Shown in pieces: positions 48,424-56,382 of a DNA stretch of 64,000 nucleotides. How positions within the stretch are numbered: position 1 is the first letter of the stretch; the number at the start of each line of letters is the position of its first letter. Source of the DNA: Avichristensenella sp031550535 (GTDB lineage: Bacteria > Bacillota > Clostridia > Christensenellales > Aristaeellaceae); the NCBI GenBank assembly GCA_031550535.1, contig JAVBOM010000061.1, positions 3,282 through 67,281 on the forward strand. Direction: 5' to 3'. The translations under genes were made by a program, and so were the position numbers. The notes under the pieces were generated by a model. The model made no database searches, was not told where the DNA came from, and saw only the letters and a list, made by a program, of their open reading frames with translations.

Positions 48424-49161
48424 ATGGCAGTCATTTCCATGAAGCAACTGCTGGAGGCGGGCGTACACTTCGGCCATCAGACGCGCCGCTGGAACCCCAA
48501 GATGGCGCCGTACATCTTTACGGAGCGTAACGGCATCTATATCATCGACCTGCAAAAGACCGTCCGCAAGATCGACGAGGCGTACATGTTCATCCGTGAC
48601 GTCGCGATGGAGGGCAAGTCCATCCTGTTCGTGGGCACGAAGAAGCAGGCGCAGGAATCCATCGAACAAGAATCCAAGCGGTGCAACATGTTCTATGTCA
48701 ACCAGCGCTGGCTGGGCGGCATGCTGACCAACTTCCGCACCATCCGTACCCGCGTGGACCGCCTCAACCGCATCGACCAGATGGAGGCGACCGGCCAGTT
48801 TGAAGTGCTTCCCAAGAAGGAAGTCATCAAGCTGATGCACGAGCGGGAGAAGCTCGAAGCGAACCTGGGCGGTATCCGCGAAATGAAGAAACTGCCGGGC
48901 GCGCTGTTTGTTGTCGATCCGCGCAAAGAGCACATCGCCGTGGCGGAGGCCCGCATCCTGGGCATTCCGATCGTCGCCATCGTGGATACGAACTGCGACC
49001 CGGACGAGATCGACCACGTGATCCCCGGCAATGACGACGCGATTCGCGCCGTGAAGCTGATCGCGGGCAAGATGGCCGACGCGGTGCTGGAAGGCAAGCA
49101 GGGCGAGCAGAGCGAATCCGGTGAGGAAATCGCGGCCGGTTCGGAAGAAGCGGGCGCGTAA
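48424..49161 (+). CDS. rpsB: Ribosomal protein S2
   Basis: This 245-residue 30S protein starts MAVISMKQLLEAGVHFGHQ and contains RRWNPKMAPYIF, FVGTKKQAQ, RWLGGMLTNF and the nucleotide-like VDTNCDPD. It has an acidic C-terminal tail. AAGGAGG lies 8 nt before the ATG. First gene of the superoperon, 53 bp before tsf. Confidence 0.98.
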   Translation: MAVISMKQLLEAGVHFGHQTRRWNPKMAPYIFTERNGIYIIDLQKTVRKIDEAYMFIRDVAMEGKSILFVGTKKQAQESIEQESKRCNMFYVNQRWLGGMLTNFRTIRTRVDRLNRIDQMEATGQFEVLPKKEVIKLMHEREKLEANLGGIREMKKLPGALFVVDPRKEHIAVAEARILGIPIVAIVDTNCDPDEIDHVIPGNDDAIRAVKLIAGKMADAVLEGKQGEQSESGEEIAAGSEEAGA

Positions 49162-49214
49162 GGGATAGTCAGCCGTTTGATTTAGATATGTGAACATACT
49201 AGGAGGTTTTTTGG

Positions 49215-49874
49215 ATGGCCATAACCACAGCGATGGTAAAAGAGCTGCGCGAGCGCACCGGCGCCGGCATGATGGATTGTAAGAACGCGCTCGTCGAGTC
49301 GGACGGGAACGTGGACAAGGCGATTGAGCTGCTTCGCGAGAAGGGCCTCGCCGCTGCGGCCAAGAAGGCCGGGCGCATCGCCGCCGAGGGACTGGTCGAT
49401 TCGTACATCCACATGGGCGGAAAGATCGGCGTACTCTTGGAGGTCAACTGCGAGACGGACTTCGTCGCCAAGACCGATAATTTCAAGGCCCTTGTGCACG
49501 ACATCGCGATGCACATCGCCGCCGCGAAGCCCGAGTTCCTCGCGCGCGAGGAGGTCCCCACGGAGAACCTGGAGAAGGAGAAGGAGATTCTCCGCGCCCA
49601 GGCGCTCAACGAGGGCAAGCCCGAGAAGATCGTCGACCGCATGGTCGAGGGCCGCATTGACAAGTCCTACAAAGAGGTCTGCCTGATGGAGCAGCCGTTC
49701 GTGAAGGATCCGGACAAGACGATCAAGGATCTGATTGCGGACGCGACCGTGTCCATCGGCGAGAAGATCTCCATCCGCCGCTTCGTCCGCTTTGAGCGCG
49801 GCGAGGGCATTGAGAAGCGCAAGGACAACTTTGCCGAGGAGATCGCCGAGCAGACGCGCAAGGCGGGTCTGTAA
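49215..49874 (+). CDS. tsf: Elongation factor Ts
   Basis: This 219-residue nucleotide exchange factor for EF-Tu has the TDVGF-like core region VNCETDFVAKTDNFK, the N-terminal UBA-type domain (LRERTGAGMMDCKNALVE) and the core domain DKTIKDLIADATVSIGEKI with SIRRFVRFERGEG. AGGAGG precedes the ATG by 8 nt. A strong terminator follows, so the rpsB-tsf pair can be transcribed separately from pyrH onward. Confidence 0.98.
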   Translation: MAITTAMVKELRERTGAGMMDCKNALVESDGNVDKAIELLREKGLAAAAKKAGRIAAEGLVDSYIHMGGKIGVLLEVNCETDFVAKTDNFKALVHDIAMHIAAAKPEFLAREEVPTENLEKEKEILRAQALNEGKPEKIVDRMVEGRIDKSYKEVCLMEQPFVKDPDKTIKDLIADATVSIGEKISIRRFVRFERGEGIEKRKDNFAEEIAEQTRKAGL

Positions 49875-49889
49875 GGATGATGGAAAGAA

Positions 49890-49920
49890 AGGAACGCCCA
49901 ATCCGGCGTTCCTTTTTTAT
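49890..49920 (+). terminator. Terminator between tsf and pyrH
   Basis: A 10-bp stem AAGGAACGCC/GGCGTTCCTT, 6-nt loop, followed by TTTTAT. Confidence 0.9.
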
Positions 49921-49967
49921 AGGGCCGGACAGGGGATACGATCTTGCGAGCGAAAGGAAGGCGACAC

Positions 49968-50672
49968 ATGTACAAGCGCGTGCTGATTAAACTTTCGGGC
50001 GAGGCACTGGGGCTGAACGGCGTGCTGTTTGACTTTGACAAGTTCAACCGGGTGGCGGAGGCGATTGCGGAGATTCGGGCGGAGGGCGTGGAGGTCGCGC
50101 TTGTGCTGGGTGGCGGTAACATTTGGCGGGGCAGGCAGGGCCCGTCGACGAGCATGGACCCCGTGACGGCCGACCACATGGGCATGCTCGGCACCGCGAT
50201 CAACGCGCTGGCAATGCAGGACGCGCTGGAACGTGCGGGCGCGCAGGCGCGCGTGCTCAGCGCCGTGCAGATGACCGCCTTTGCCGAGCCGTACATCCGC
50301 CGCCGCGCGATCCGCCACCTGGAAAAGGGGCGCGTGGTGCTGTTCGCGTGCGGCACGGGCAACCCTTTCTTCTCCACGGATACGGCGGCGGCGCTGCGCT
50401 CGGTGGAGATCGGCGCGGAGGTCATTCTGCTGGCCAAAAACATTGACGGCGTGTACGACGACGACCCCGCGAAAAACCCGGACGCGAAGTTCCTTCCGGA
50501 CATCACCTACAAGGACGCGCTGGCAAGGGGCCTTCGCGTGATGGACTCGGCGGCGCTGGCCGTCTGCGATGAAAACAAAGTGCCCGGTGTGCGCGTATTT
50601 TCGCTGGAGGATCCGCGGAACATCGTGCGTGTCGCGAAGGGGGAACCGATGGGGAGCCTCGCGCACCCATAA
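49968..50672 (+). CDS. pyrH: UMP kinase
   Basis: This 234-residue amino-acid-kinase-fold enzyme phosphorylates UMP to UDP. Landmarks: KRVLIKLSGEALG, LVLGGGNIWRG, DHMGMLGTAINALAMQDAL, GTGNPFFSTDTAAALR, and KNIDGVYDDDPAKNPDA. GAAAGGAAGG precedes the ATG at 49968; an ATG eight codons earlier (49944) is less well placed. Its promoter was not found after the tsf terminator, so it may rely on read-through. Confidence 0.97.
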   Translation: MYKRVLIKLSGEALGLNGVLFDFDKFNRVAEAIAEIRAEGVEVALVLGGGNIWRGRQGPSTSMDPVTADHMGMLGTAINALAMQDALERAGAQARVLSAVQMTAFAEPYIRRRAIRHLEKGRVVLFACGTGNPFFSTDTAAALRSVEIGAEVILLAKNIDGVYDDDPAKNPDAKFLPDITYKDALARGLRVMDSAALAVCDENKVPGVRVFSLEDPRNIVRVAKGEPMGSLAHP

Positions 50673-50687
50673 GGCGGCACCCGGCAC

Positions 50688-50716
50688 TTGCTATTCCTGG
50701 CAAAAAAGGATAGAAT
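50688..50716 (+). promoter_or_regulatory. Internal promoter before frr
   Basis: A -35 TTGCTA and a -10 TAGAAT are separated by 17 bp in the pyrH-frr gap. Confidence 0.65.
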
Positions 50717-50750
50717 ACAAGAGAACAACGGATCGACAGGAGTGATCAGG

Positions 50751-51308
50751 ATGACGGACCAGATTATCGAAACCGCCAAGGAGAAAATGAACAAAACCGC
50801 AGCGGTACTCAGGAAGGACTTGGCCGCGCTCCGCGCTGGCCGCGCCAATCCGCAGTTGCTCGATCGCATCTCCATCGATTACTTCGGCACGCCGACCCCT
50901 TTGACGCAGCTTGCCAACATCTCCGCGCCCGAGGCGAGGCAGCTTGTCATTTCGCTATGGGATTCGAAGCTGATTCCGCAGGTGGAGAAGGCGATCATGA
51001 AATCCGACCTGGGCATGACGCCCATGAACGACGGCAAGATCATCCGCCTGGTGGTGCCGGAGCTGAACGAGGAGCGCCGCAAGGAGCTGACGAAGCTCGT
51101 GAGCAAGAGCTGCGAGGAGTCCAAGATCGCCGTGCGCGCCATTCGCCGCGACGCGGTAGAGCAGTTCAAGAAGCTGCGCAAGAGCTCCGATATCACGGAG
51201 GACGACCAGAAGGTCGCCGAGACGGAGATCCAGAAGGTCCACGACGACGCCATCAAGGAGCTGGACAAGATCGCCCAGGACAAGGACAAGGAGATCATGG
51301 CCGTTTGA
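50751..51308 (+). CDS. frr: Ribosome recycling factor
   Basis: This 185-residue protein is the usual length for RRF and carries the conserved KTAAVLRKDLAALRAGRANP, YFGTPTPLTQLANI and LTEERRKELTK-like region (LNEERRKELTKLV) and the KKLRKSSDITEDD segment. It splits post-termination ribosomes with EF-G. AGGAG lies 8 nt before the ATG at 50751. Its TGA overlaps the ATG of the small PASTA-like gene (TGATG). Confidence 0.98.
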   Translation: MTDQIIETAKEKMNKTAAVLRKDLAALRAGRANPQLLDRISIDYFGTPTPLTQLANISAPEARQLVISLWDSKLIPQVEKAIMKSDLGMTPMNDGKIIRLVVPELNEERRKELTKLVSKSCEESKIAVRAIRRDAVEQFKKLRKSSDITEDDQKVAETEIQKVHDDAIKELDKIAQDKDKEIMAV

Positions 51309-51511
51309 TGGCGCACCGTTTGTTGGGATTGCCGCTTGAGGACGCGATCCGCCGGCTCCGCGCGATGGGTGTGGAACCGGCGGTCATCGTTTCCCGCGCG
51401 CCGCGCCGTACGGAAGGCGTCGGTGCGCTTCGCGTTGTGCGCGTGCGGGCGGATGGCGCGGAACTGACGGTTTCCGCGTTTGTGGACCGCGTCCGGGAGG
51501 GTGGGGCATGA
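51308..51511 (+). CDS. PASTA-like small protein coupled to frr and uppS
   Basis: This 67-residue frame is translationally coupled at both ends: its ATG overlaps the frr stop (TGATG) and its TGA overlaps the uppS start (ATGA). The sequence GLPLEDAIRRLRAMGVEPAV, a gap, then RVVRVRADGAELTVSAF matches the outline of one PASTA domain (helix after G.....A...L...G, then V......G..L.V). No signal peptide or transmembrane helix is present, so it should be cytosolic. I know no such gene between frr and uppS in model Firmicutes. Codon use matches its neighbours, which supports real coding. Confidence 0.7.
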   Translation: MAHRLLGLPLEDAIRRLRAMGVEPAVIVSRAPRRTEGVGALRVVRVRADGAELTVSAFVDRVREGGA

Positions 51512-52242
51512 GCTGGACTGTTCCGGCCGCGCTGCCGCGCCACGTGGCCATCATCATGGACGGTAACGGCCGCTGGGCCAAGAAGCGGGGCCTGCCGCGC
51601 GCGTTCGGCCACCGAAAGGGCGTGGAGGCGCTCCGCGCCATCGTGCGGGAGAGCAGCGACCTGGGCATTCAGGTGCTGTCGCTGTACGCGTTTTCAACGG
51701 AGAACTGGAAGCGGTCCACCGACGAGGTCGGTGCGCTGATGGGGCTGCTGCTGGAATTCTTCGCCAAGGAAATCGACGAGCTGCACGCCAACCGCGTGCG
51801 CATTCGCATCCTGGGCGATGTGAGCGGGCTGCCCGAGGCACAGCGGGCCGCCGCGCGAAACGCGATGGCGCGCACGGGCGCGAACACCGGCCTGCAACTG
51901 AACATCGCGCTGAACTACGGCGGGCGGGACGAAATCATTCGCGCGGCGCGGACGCTCGCGTCGCGGGTGCGGGAAGGCACGCTGGAGCCGGACGCCATTG
52001 ACGAGGCGACGTTCGCGGCCGCGCTGGACACGGCGGGGCAGCCGGATGTCGACCTGCTGATCCGCCCGAGCGGCGAACAGCGCCTGAGCAACTTCCTGCT
52101 CTTCCAAGCCGCGTACGCGGAGTTTCTGTTTCCCGATACGCTCTGGCCGGACTTTGGTGTGGACACGTATCACAAAGCCCTGGACACCTACGCCGGGCGG
52201 GACCGGCGGTTTGGCGGGCGGGGCATGCACGAAGGAGTGTAG
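51508..52242 (+). CDS. uppS: Undecaprenyl diphosphate synthase
   Basis: This 244-residue cis-prenyltransferase makes the C55 lipid carrier for wall synthesis. Motifs: HVAIIMDGNGRWAKKRG (catalytic Asp and diphosphate loop), GHRKGVEALR, LYAFSTENWKRS, LNIALNYGGRDEI and DLLIRPSGEQRLSNFLLFQ with YAEFLF. The ATG overlaps the stop of the small upstream gene; cdsA starts 1 bp after its stop. Confidence 0.97.
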   Translation: MSWTVPAALPRHVAIIMDGNGRWAKKRGLPRAFGHRKGVEALRAIVRESSDLGIQVLSLYAFSTENWKRSTDEVGALMGLLLEFFAKEIDELHANRVRIRILGDVSGLPEAQRAAARNAMARTGANTGLQLNIALNYGGRDEIIRAARTLASRVREGTLEPDAIDEATFAAALDTAGQPDVDLLIRPSGEQRLSNFLLFQAAYAEFLFPDTLWPDFGVDTYHKALDTYAGRDRRFGGRGMHEGV

Positions 52243-52243
52243 C

Positions 52244-53050
52244 ATGGTGCAACGGTTCATCACAGGAGTTGTCAGCGCGATCCTGCTATTGATTGTGGTT
52301 TATGTCCGTGGCTGGCTTTTTGACCTGAGCATTGTGGTGCTCGCGGGGTTTGGCTGCTATGAAATGATGGGCGCGTTTCGCAAGGCGGGACTCGCGCCGG
52401 CGAGCTGGCCGATCTATACGATGGCGGTGCTGATGTTGCCCGCCTATTTGCTGACGGGGCCGAACGGCGTATATCTCCTGGCTGGCACGGCGACAATGCT
52501 GGTCATGCTGCAGATCGTGCTGCGCAAACACCCGCAGTGGCTGGACGCGGCGGCTTCCTTGAACGTATTGATTAACGTCCTTATTCCCATGATTCTTTTG
52601 TTCCCGATCGTCCGGATCGAGCCGCCCGCGCTCGGCGCGCTGATGGTCTTTTTGATCTTTGTCATCGCGCTGATGGGCGATACGTTCGCCTACTTTGTCG
52701 GCGTCAGCACCGGCACGCACAAGATGGTTCCGGAGGTATCCCCGAAGAAAACGTGGGAAGGCGCGGCGGGCGGGCTGGCCGGCAGCGTCGCGGGCGCCAT
52801 GCTGCTGTGCCTGGTGGGCGATACGTGGGCCAAGATGCCGCCGCTGTGGCACTTCGCGATCCTTGGGCTGATCGGCGGCGTCGCCGGGCAGCTCGGGGAT
52901 TTGTCCGCGTCGCTGATCAAGCGGTACTGCGGCATCAAGGACTTTGGCACGATGTTTCCCGGCCACGGCGGCATGCTGGACCGGTTTGACAGCATTTTGT
53001 TCGTCACGTATGTGGTCTTTGGCTACTGCATGGTGACGGGGCTTGTGTAG
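52244..53050 (+). CDS. cdsA: Phosphatidate cytidylyltransferase
   Basis: This 268-residue integral membrane enzyme makes CDP-diacylglycerol, the phospholipid precursor. It has about seven or eight transmembrane helices and the family signature near the end (SPKKTWEGAAGG, then KDFGTMFPGHGGMLDRFDS). GAAGGAGTG precedes the ATG at 52244. Order uppS-cdsA-dxr-rseP is conserved across Firmicutes and many other bacteria. Confidence 0.96.
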   Translation: MVQRFITGVVSAILLLIVVYVRGWLFDLSIVVLAGFGCYEMMGAFRKAGLAPASWPIYTMAVLMLPAYLLTGPNGVYLLAGTATMLVMLQIVLRKHPQWLDAAASLNVLINVLIPMILLFPIVRIEPPALGALMVFLIFVIALMGDTFAYFVGVSTGTHKMVPEVSPKKTWEGAAGGLAGSVAGAMLLCLVGDTWAKMPPLWHFAILGLIGGVAGQLGDLSASLIKRYCGIKDFGTMFPGHGGMLDRFDSILFVTYVVFGYCMVTGLV

Positions 53051-53060
53051 GGGTACGGCT

Positions 53061-54197
53061 ATGCGAGCGATTTCGATTTTGGGGAGCACAGGCTCCATCG
53101 GTACGCAGGCGCTGGAGGTCGCTGCCGCGCACGCGGACCGGTTCCGCGTGGCCGCGCTGACGGCGCACGGGAACGCCGAGGCGCTGTTCGAGCAGGTGCG
53201 CGCGTTCCGCCCGCGCGTGGCGGGGCTTGTCGTGGAGCCAAAGGAGATCCCGGCGGACGTCCGGTTTTGCGAGTGGGTCTTTGGGGAGGACTGCCTGCGC
53301 GCGGCGGCGACGCTGCCGGAGGCGGACGACGTGCTCGTGTCCGTCGTGGGGTTTGCGGGCCTACCGGCGGTGCTTGCGGCGCTGGGCGCGGGAAAGCGCG
53401 TGCTGCTGGCCAATAAGGAGGCGCTCGTCGCGGGCGGCGCGCTGGTGACGGAGGCGGCGAAAGCAGCCGGGAAGCCGCTCTTGCCTGTGGACAGTGAGCA
53501 CAGCGCGATTTTTCAGTGTCTGCGCGCCGCGGACGGCAACGCGCCGGAGCGGATCATCCTGACGGCCTCCGGCGGCCCGTTCCGCGCGTGGGACCCGGCG
53601 GCGATTGAAACCGCGACCGTCGAACAGGCGCTCCGCCACCCGAACTGGGCGATGGGGCGCAAGATCACGGTCGATTCCGCGTCCATGCTGAACAAGGCGC
53701 TGGAAGTGATCGAGGCGCGGTGGCTGTTCGGCTTGCCGCCGGAGCGCATCGACGTGATGATCCACCCGGAGAGCGTCATTCACTCCATGGTGGAGTTCCG
53801 GGACGGCGCGGTGCTGGCGCAGCTTGGCCGGCCGGACATGCGGCTGCCGATTCTGTACGCGATGGCGTACCCGGAGCGATTACCCCTGCCGGGCGACCGG
53901 CTGGACCTGACGAAAATCGGGCGGCTGACGTTTGAGCCGCCGGACGCGGCAAGGTTTCCGGGGCTTGCCCTGGCATACGACGCGCTGCGCGCAGGCGGAA
54001 CGGCCTGCGCGGTGCTGAACGCGGCCAACGAGGTGGCCGTGGAGGCGTTTCTCGCGGGAAGGATGCCGTTTGGGCGCATCTGGCGGACTGTGCGGGACGT
54101 GCTGGAGCGCGTGCCCGTATGCCCCGCAGACACGCTCGCGGCCGTTGAGGACGCGGACGGAGAGGCCCGCCGCATGGCCGCGCGGTTGATTTCATAG
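53061..54197 (+). CDS. dxr: 1-deoxy-D-xylulose 5-phosphate reductoisomerase
   Basis: This 378-residue enzyme catalyses the committing step of the MEP isoprenoid pathway. Motifs: NADPH site ISILGSTGSIGTQAL, metal/substrate site PVDSEHSAIFQC, ASGGPFR, HPNWAMGRKITVDSASM, HPESVIHSMVEF and LNAANEVAVEAFL. The ATG at 53061 follows a weak AGGGGT site. It sits with uppS and ispG, linking isoprenoid supply to carrier-lipid synthesis. Confidence 0.97.
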   Translation: MRAISILGSTGSIGTQALEVAAAHADRFRVAALTAHGNAEALFEQVRAFRPRVAGLVVEPKEIPADVRFCEWVFGEDCLRAAATLPEADDVLVSVVGFAGLPAVLAALGAGKRVLLANKEALVAGGALVTEAAKAAGKPLLPVDSEHSAIFQCLRAADGNAPERIILTASGGPFRAWDPAAIETATVEQALRHPNWAMGRKITVDSASMLNKALEVIEARWLFGLPPERIDVMIHPESVIHSMVEFRDGAVLAQLGRPDMRLPILYAMAYPERLPLPGDRLDLTKIGRLTFEPPDAARFPGLALAYDALRAGGTACAVLNAANEVAVEAFLAGRMPFGRIWRTVRDVLERVPVCPADTLAAVEDADGEARRMAARLIS

Positions 54198-54244
54198 ACT
54201 AGCTGTAAACTACCCTTAAGGATTTTTATGAGCGGAGGCATGCT

Positions 54245-55297
54245 TTGATCAATCTTACCTATTGGATTCTTGCCATTCTGATGCTCGGCATCGTCATTCT
54301 GCTGCACGAGCTGGGGCATTTCTGGGGCGCGCGCCTGACGGGCGTCAGCGTGATGGAGTTCGCGGTCGGCTTTGGGCCGAAGCTGTGGTCGAGGAAGGCA
54401 AAATCCGGCGTGACGTACACGGTGCGCGCGCTGCCGCTGGGCGGCTACTGCCGCTTTGTCGCGGACGACGAGGACGACGAACCGGACCGGCCGGACGCGT
54501 ATTACAAGCAAAAGATCTGGAAGCGCGCGTTCATTTCCATCGCGGGCCCGCTGATGAACTACATCACGGCCATCGTGCTGCTGTTCCTGATTTTCTTCGC
54601 CATCGGCCTGCCGATTGACGCGGAGCCGGTGGTCGGCGCGCTGATTCCGGGCCTTCCGGCGGAAACGGCGGGGTTTGCGGCGGGGGACCGGATTGTCAGC
54701 ATCAACGGCATCCCGGTGGGGACGGCCTCGGAGGCATCGGACGCCATCGCAAAAGCGCCCGAGGGCGATATCGCCTTCGGTCTGCTTCGGGGCGGGGAAA
54801 CCATCGTGGCCAACGTAATGCCCGCGTGGGTGGAGAGCGAGGGCCGCAGCATGATCGGCATCGAGTACGACCAGAGCCGCACGGTTTACCGGCGGTTCGG
54901 CGCGGGTGTGTCGGTCAAAAGCTCCTTTTCGACAATCGGCAACATGTCCGTGATGATTATCGATGTCCTGCGCGACCTGCTGTTCAAGGGCGAAGGGGTT
55001 GAGGACCTGTCCGGCCCGATCGGGACGGTGGTGGCGATCAAGGAGCAGACGCAGGCGGGCGGCCTGTACAGCTATCTGAACCTGGCCGCGATGATCAGCG
55101 TGAACCTCGGTCTGTTTAACCTCCTGCCCATCCCGGGCCTGGACGGCAGCAAGCTGATTTTCCTGCTGATTGAGAAGGTGCGCGGCAAGCGCCTGGATCC
55201 GCACAAGGAGGGCACCGTGCTGCTGATCGGCTTCGCGCTGTTGGTCGGTGTGATGGCGCTGGCGATGTATCAGGACATCGCGAGGTTGCTGCAATGA
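54245..55297 (+). CDS. rseP: Site-2 zinc metalloprotease RseP/RasP
   Basis: This 350-residue intramembrane protease has HELGH at residues 21-25 in the first helix, one PDZ domain (about 125-200: ETAGFAAGDRIVSINGIPV) and the second metal motif LLPIPGLDGSKL. It cleaves anti-sigma factors and signal-peptide remnants within the membrane. It starts at TTG 54245, 6 nt after GGAGG; no in-frame ATG is suitable. A negatively charged insert DDEDDEPDRPDA lies after the first domain. Its stop overlaps the ispG start. Confidence 0.95.
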   Translation: MINLTYWILAILMLGIVILLHELGHFWGARLTGVSVMEFAVGFGPKLWSRKAKSGVTYTVRALPLGGYCRFVADDEDDEPDRPDAYYKQKIWKRAFISIAGPLMNYITAIVLLFLIFFAIGLPIDAEPVVGALIPGLPAETAGFAAGDRIVSINGIPVGTASEASDAIAKAPEGDIAFGLLRGGETIVANVMPAWVESEGRSMIGIEYDQSRTVYRRFGAGVSVKSSFSTIGNMSVMIIDVLRDLLFKGEGVEDLSGPIGTVVAIKEQTQAGGLYSYLNLAAMISVNLGLFNLLPIPGLDGSKLIFLLIEKVRGKRLDPHKEGTVLLIGFALLVGVMALAMYQDIARLLQ

Positions 55298-56382
55298 CGC
55301 GGCAGGTGTGGTGTGGCCCCGTGGCGATCGGCGGCGGCGCGCCGGTATCCGTGCAGTCCATGACGAACACGGACACGCGCGATGTGGAGCGGACGCTGGC
55401 CCAGATCATCGCGCTCGCGGACGCCGGCGCGGACATCGTGCGCGTATCCGTCTATGACGAGGCGTGCGCCAAGGCGGTTCGCGCGCTGGTGGACGGCTCG
55501 CCCGTGCCCTTGGTGGCGGACATCCATTTCGATTACAAGCTGGCGATCGCATCGGCCGAGAACGGCGTCCACAAGCTGCGCGTGAACCCCGGCAACATCG
55601 GGGGGGCGGCGAACGTGCGCGCGGTGGCGGACTGCGCGAAGGCGCACGGCGTGCCCATCCGCATCGGGGTGAACTCCGGCTCCGTGGAGCGGGATTTGCT
55701 GACCAAGCACGGGGGCCCGACGCCGGAGGCGCTGGCGGAGAGCGCGCTCGGCCACGCGAAGCTGCTGGAGGATTGCGGATTTTACGACATCGCGCTGTCC
55801 GCGAAGGCGTCCTCGGCGCGGGACATGGTGCGGGCGTACCGGATTCTGTCACAGCAGTGCGAATATCCGCTGCATCTGGGCGTGACGGAGGCGGGCCTCC
55901 CGGGGCGCGGCACGATCAAATCGGCCATCGGCATCGGCGCACTGCTCGTGGACGGCATCGGCGACACGATCCGCGTTTCCCTGTCCGGCGATCCGGTCGA
56001 GGAACCGCGCGCTGCACTGGAAATTCTGCGCGCGCTGAGCCTTGCCGGCGGGGTAGAGGTCGTCTCCTGCCCGACATGCGGCAGAACGTGCGTGGACGTG
56101 GTGGGCATTGCCCGGCGGATCGAGGCGGAAACGCAGGATTGGCCCGAAACCATCAAGGTGGCGGTCATGGGCTGTGTCGTCAACGGGCCGGGGGAGGCGA
56201 AGGAAGCGGATCTCGGCATCGCGGGCGGGGCATCCGGCTGTGCGTTGTTTCGGCGCGGGCAACCGCCGGCAAAGATCGAGGGCGACCCGGGCGAGGCGCT
56301 GCTGAATGCCCTGCGCGTCCATCGAGAGCAGATGAAGCAAGTGAGTAAAACGAATGAACTGGAAAGCGATTGTCCCGAGTGA
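55294..56382 (+). CDS. ispG: HMB-PP synthase (GcpE)
   Basis: This 362-residue [4Fe-4S] enzyme carries out the penultimate MEP step. TIM barrel: PVSVQSMTNTDTRDV, VADIHFDYKLAI, KLRVNPGNIGG, IGVNSGSVERDLL and the Fe-S domain with cluster cysteines in SCPTCGRTCVDV and VAVMGCVVNGPGEA. The C-terminus extends 40 residues past the usual end and this extension overlaps the polC start by 29 bp. The electron donor is not in the window. Confidence 0.96.
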   Translation: MTRQVWCGPVAIGGGAPVSVQSMTNTDTRDVERTLAQIIALADAGADIVRVSVYDEACAKAVRALVDGSPVPLVADIHFDYKLAIASAENGVHKLRVNPGNIGGAANVRAVADCAKAHGVPIRIGVNSGSVERDLLTKHGGPTPEALAESALGHAKLLEDCGFYDIALSAKASSARDMVRAYRILSQQCEYPLHLGVTEAGLPGRGTIKSAIGIGALLVDGIGDTIRVSLSGDPVEEPRAALEILRALSLAGGVEVVSCPTCGRTCVDVVGIARRIEAETQDWPETIKVAVMGCVVNGPGEAKEADLGIAGGASGCALFRRGQPPAKIEGDPGEALLNALRVHREQMKQVSKTNELESDCPE

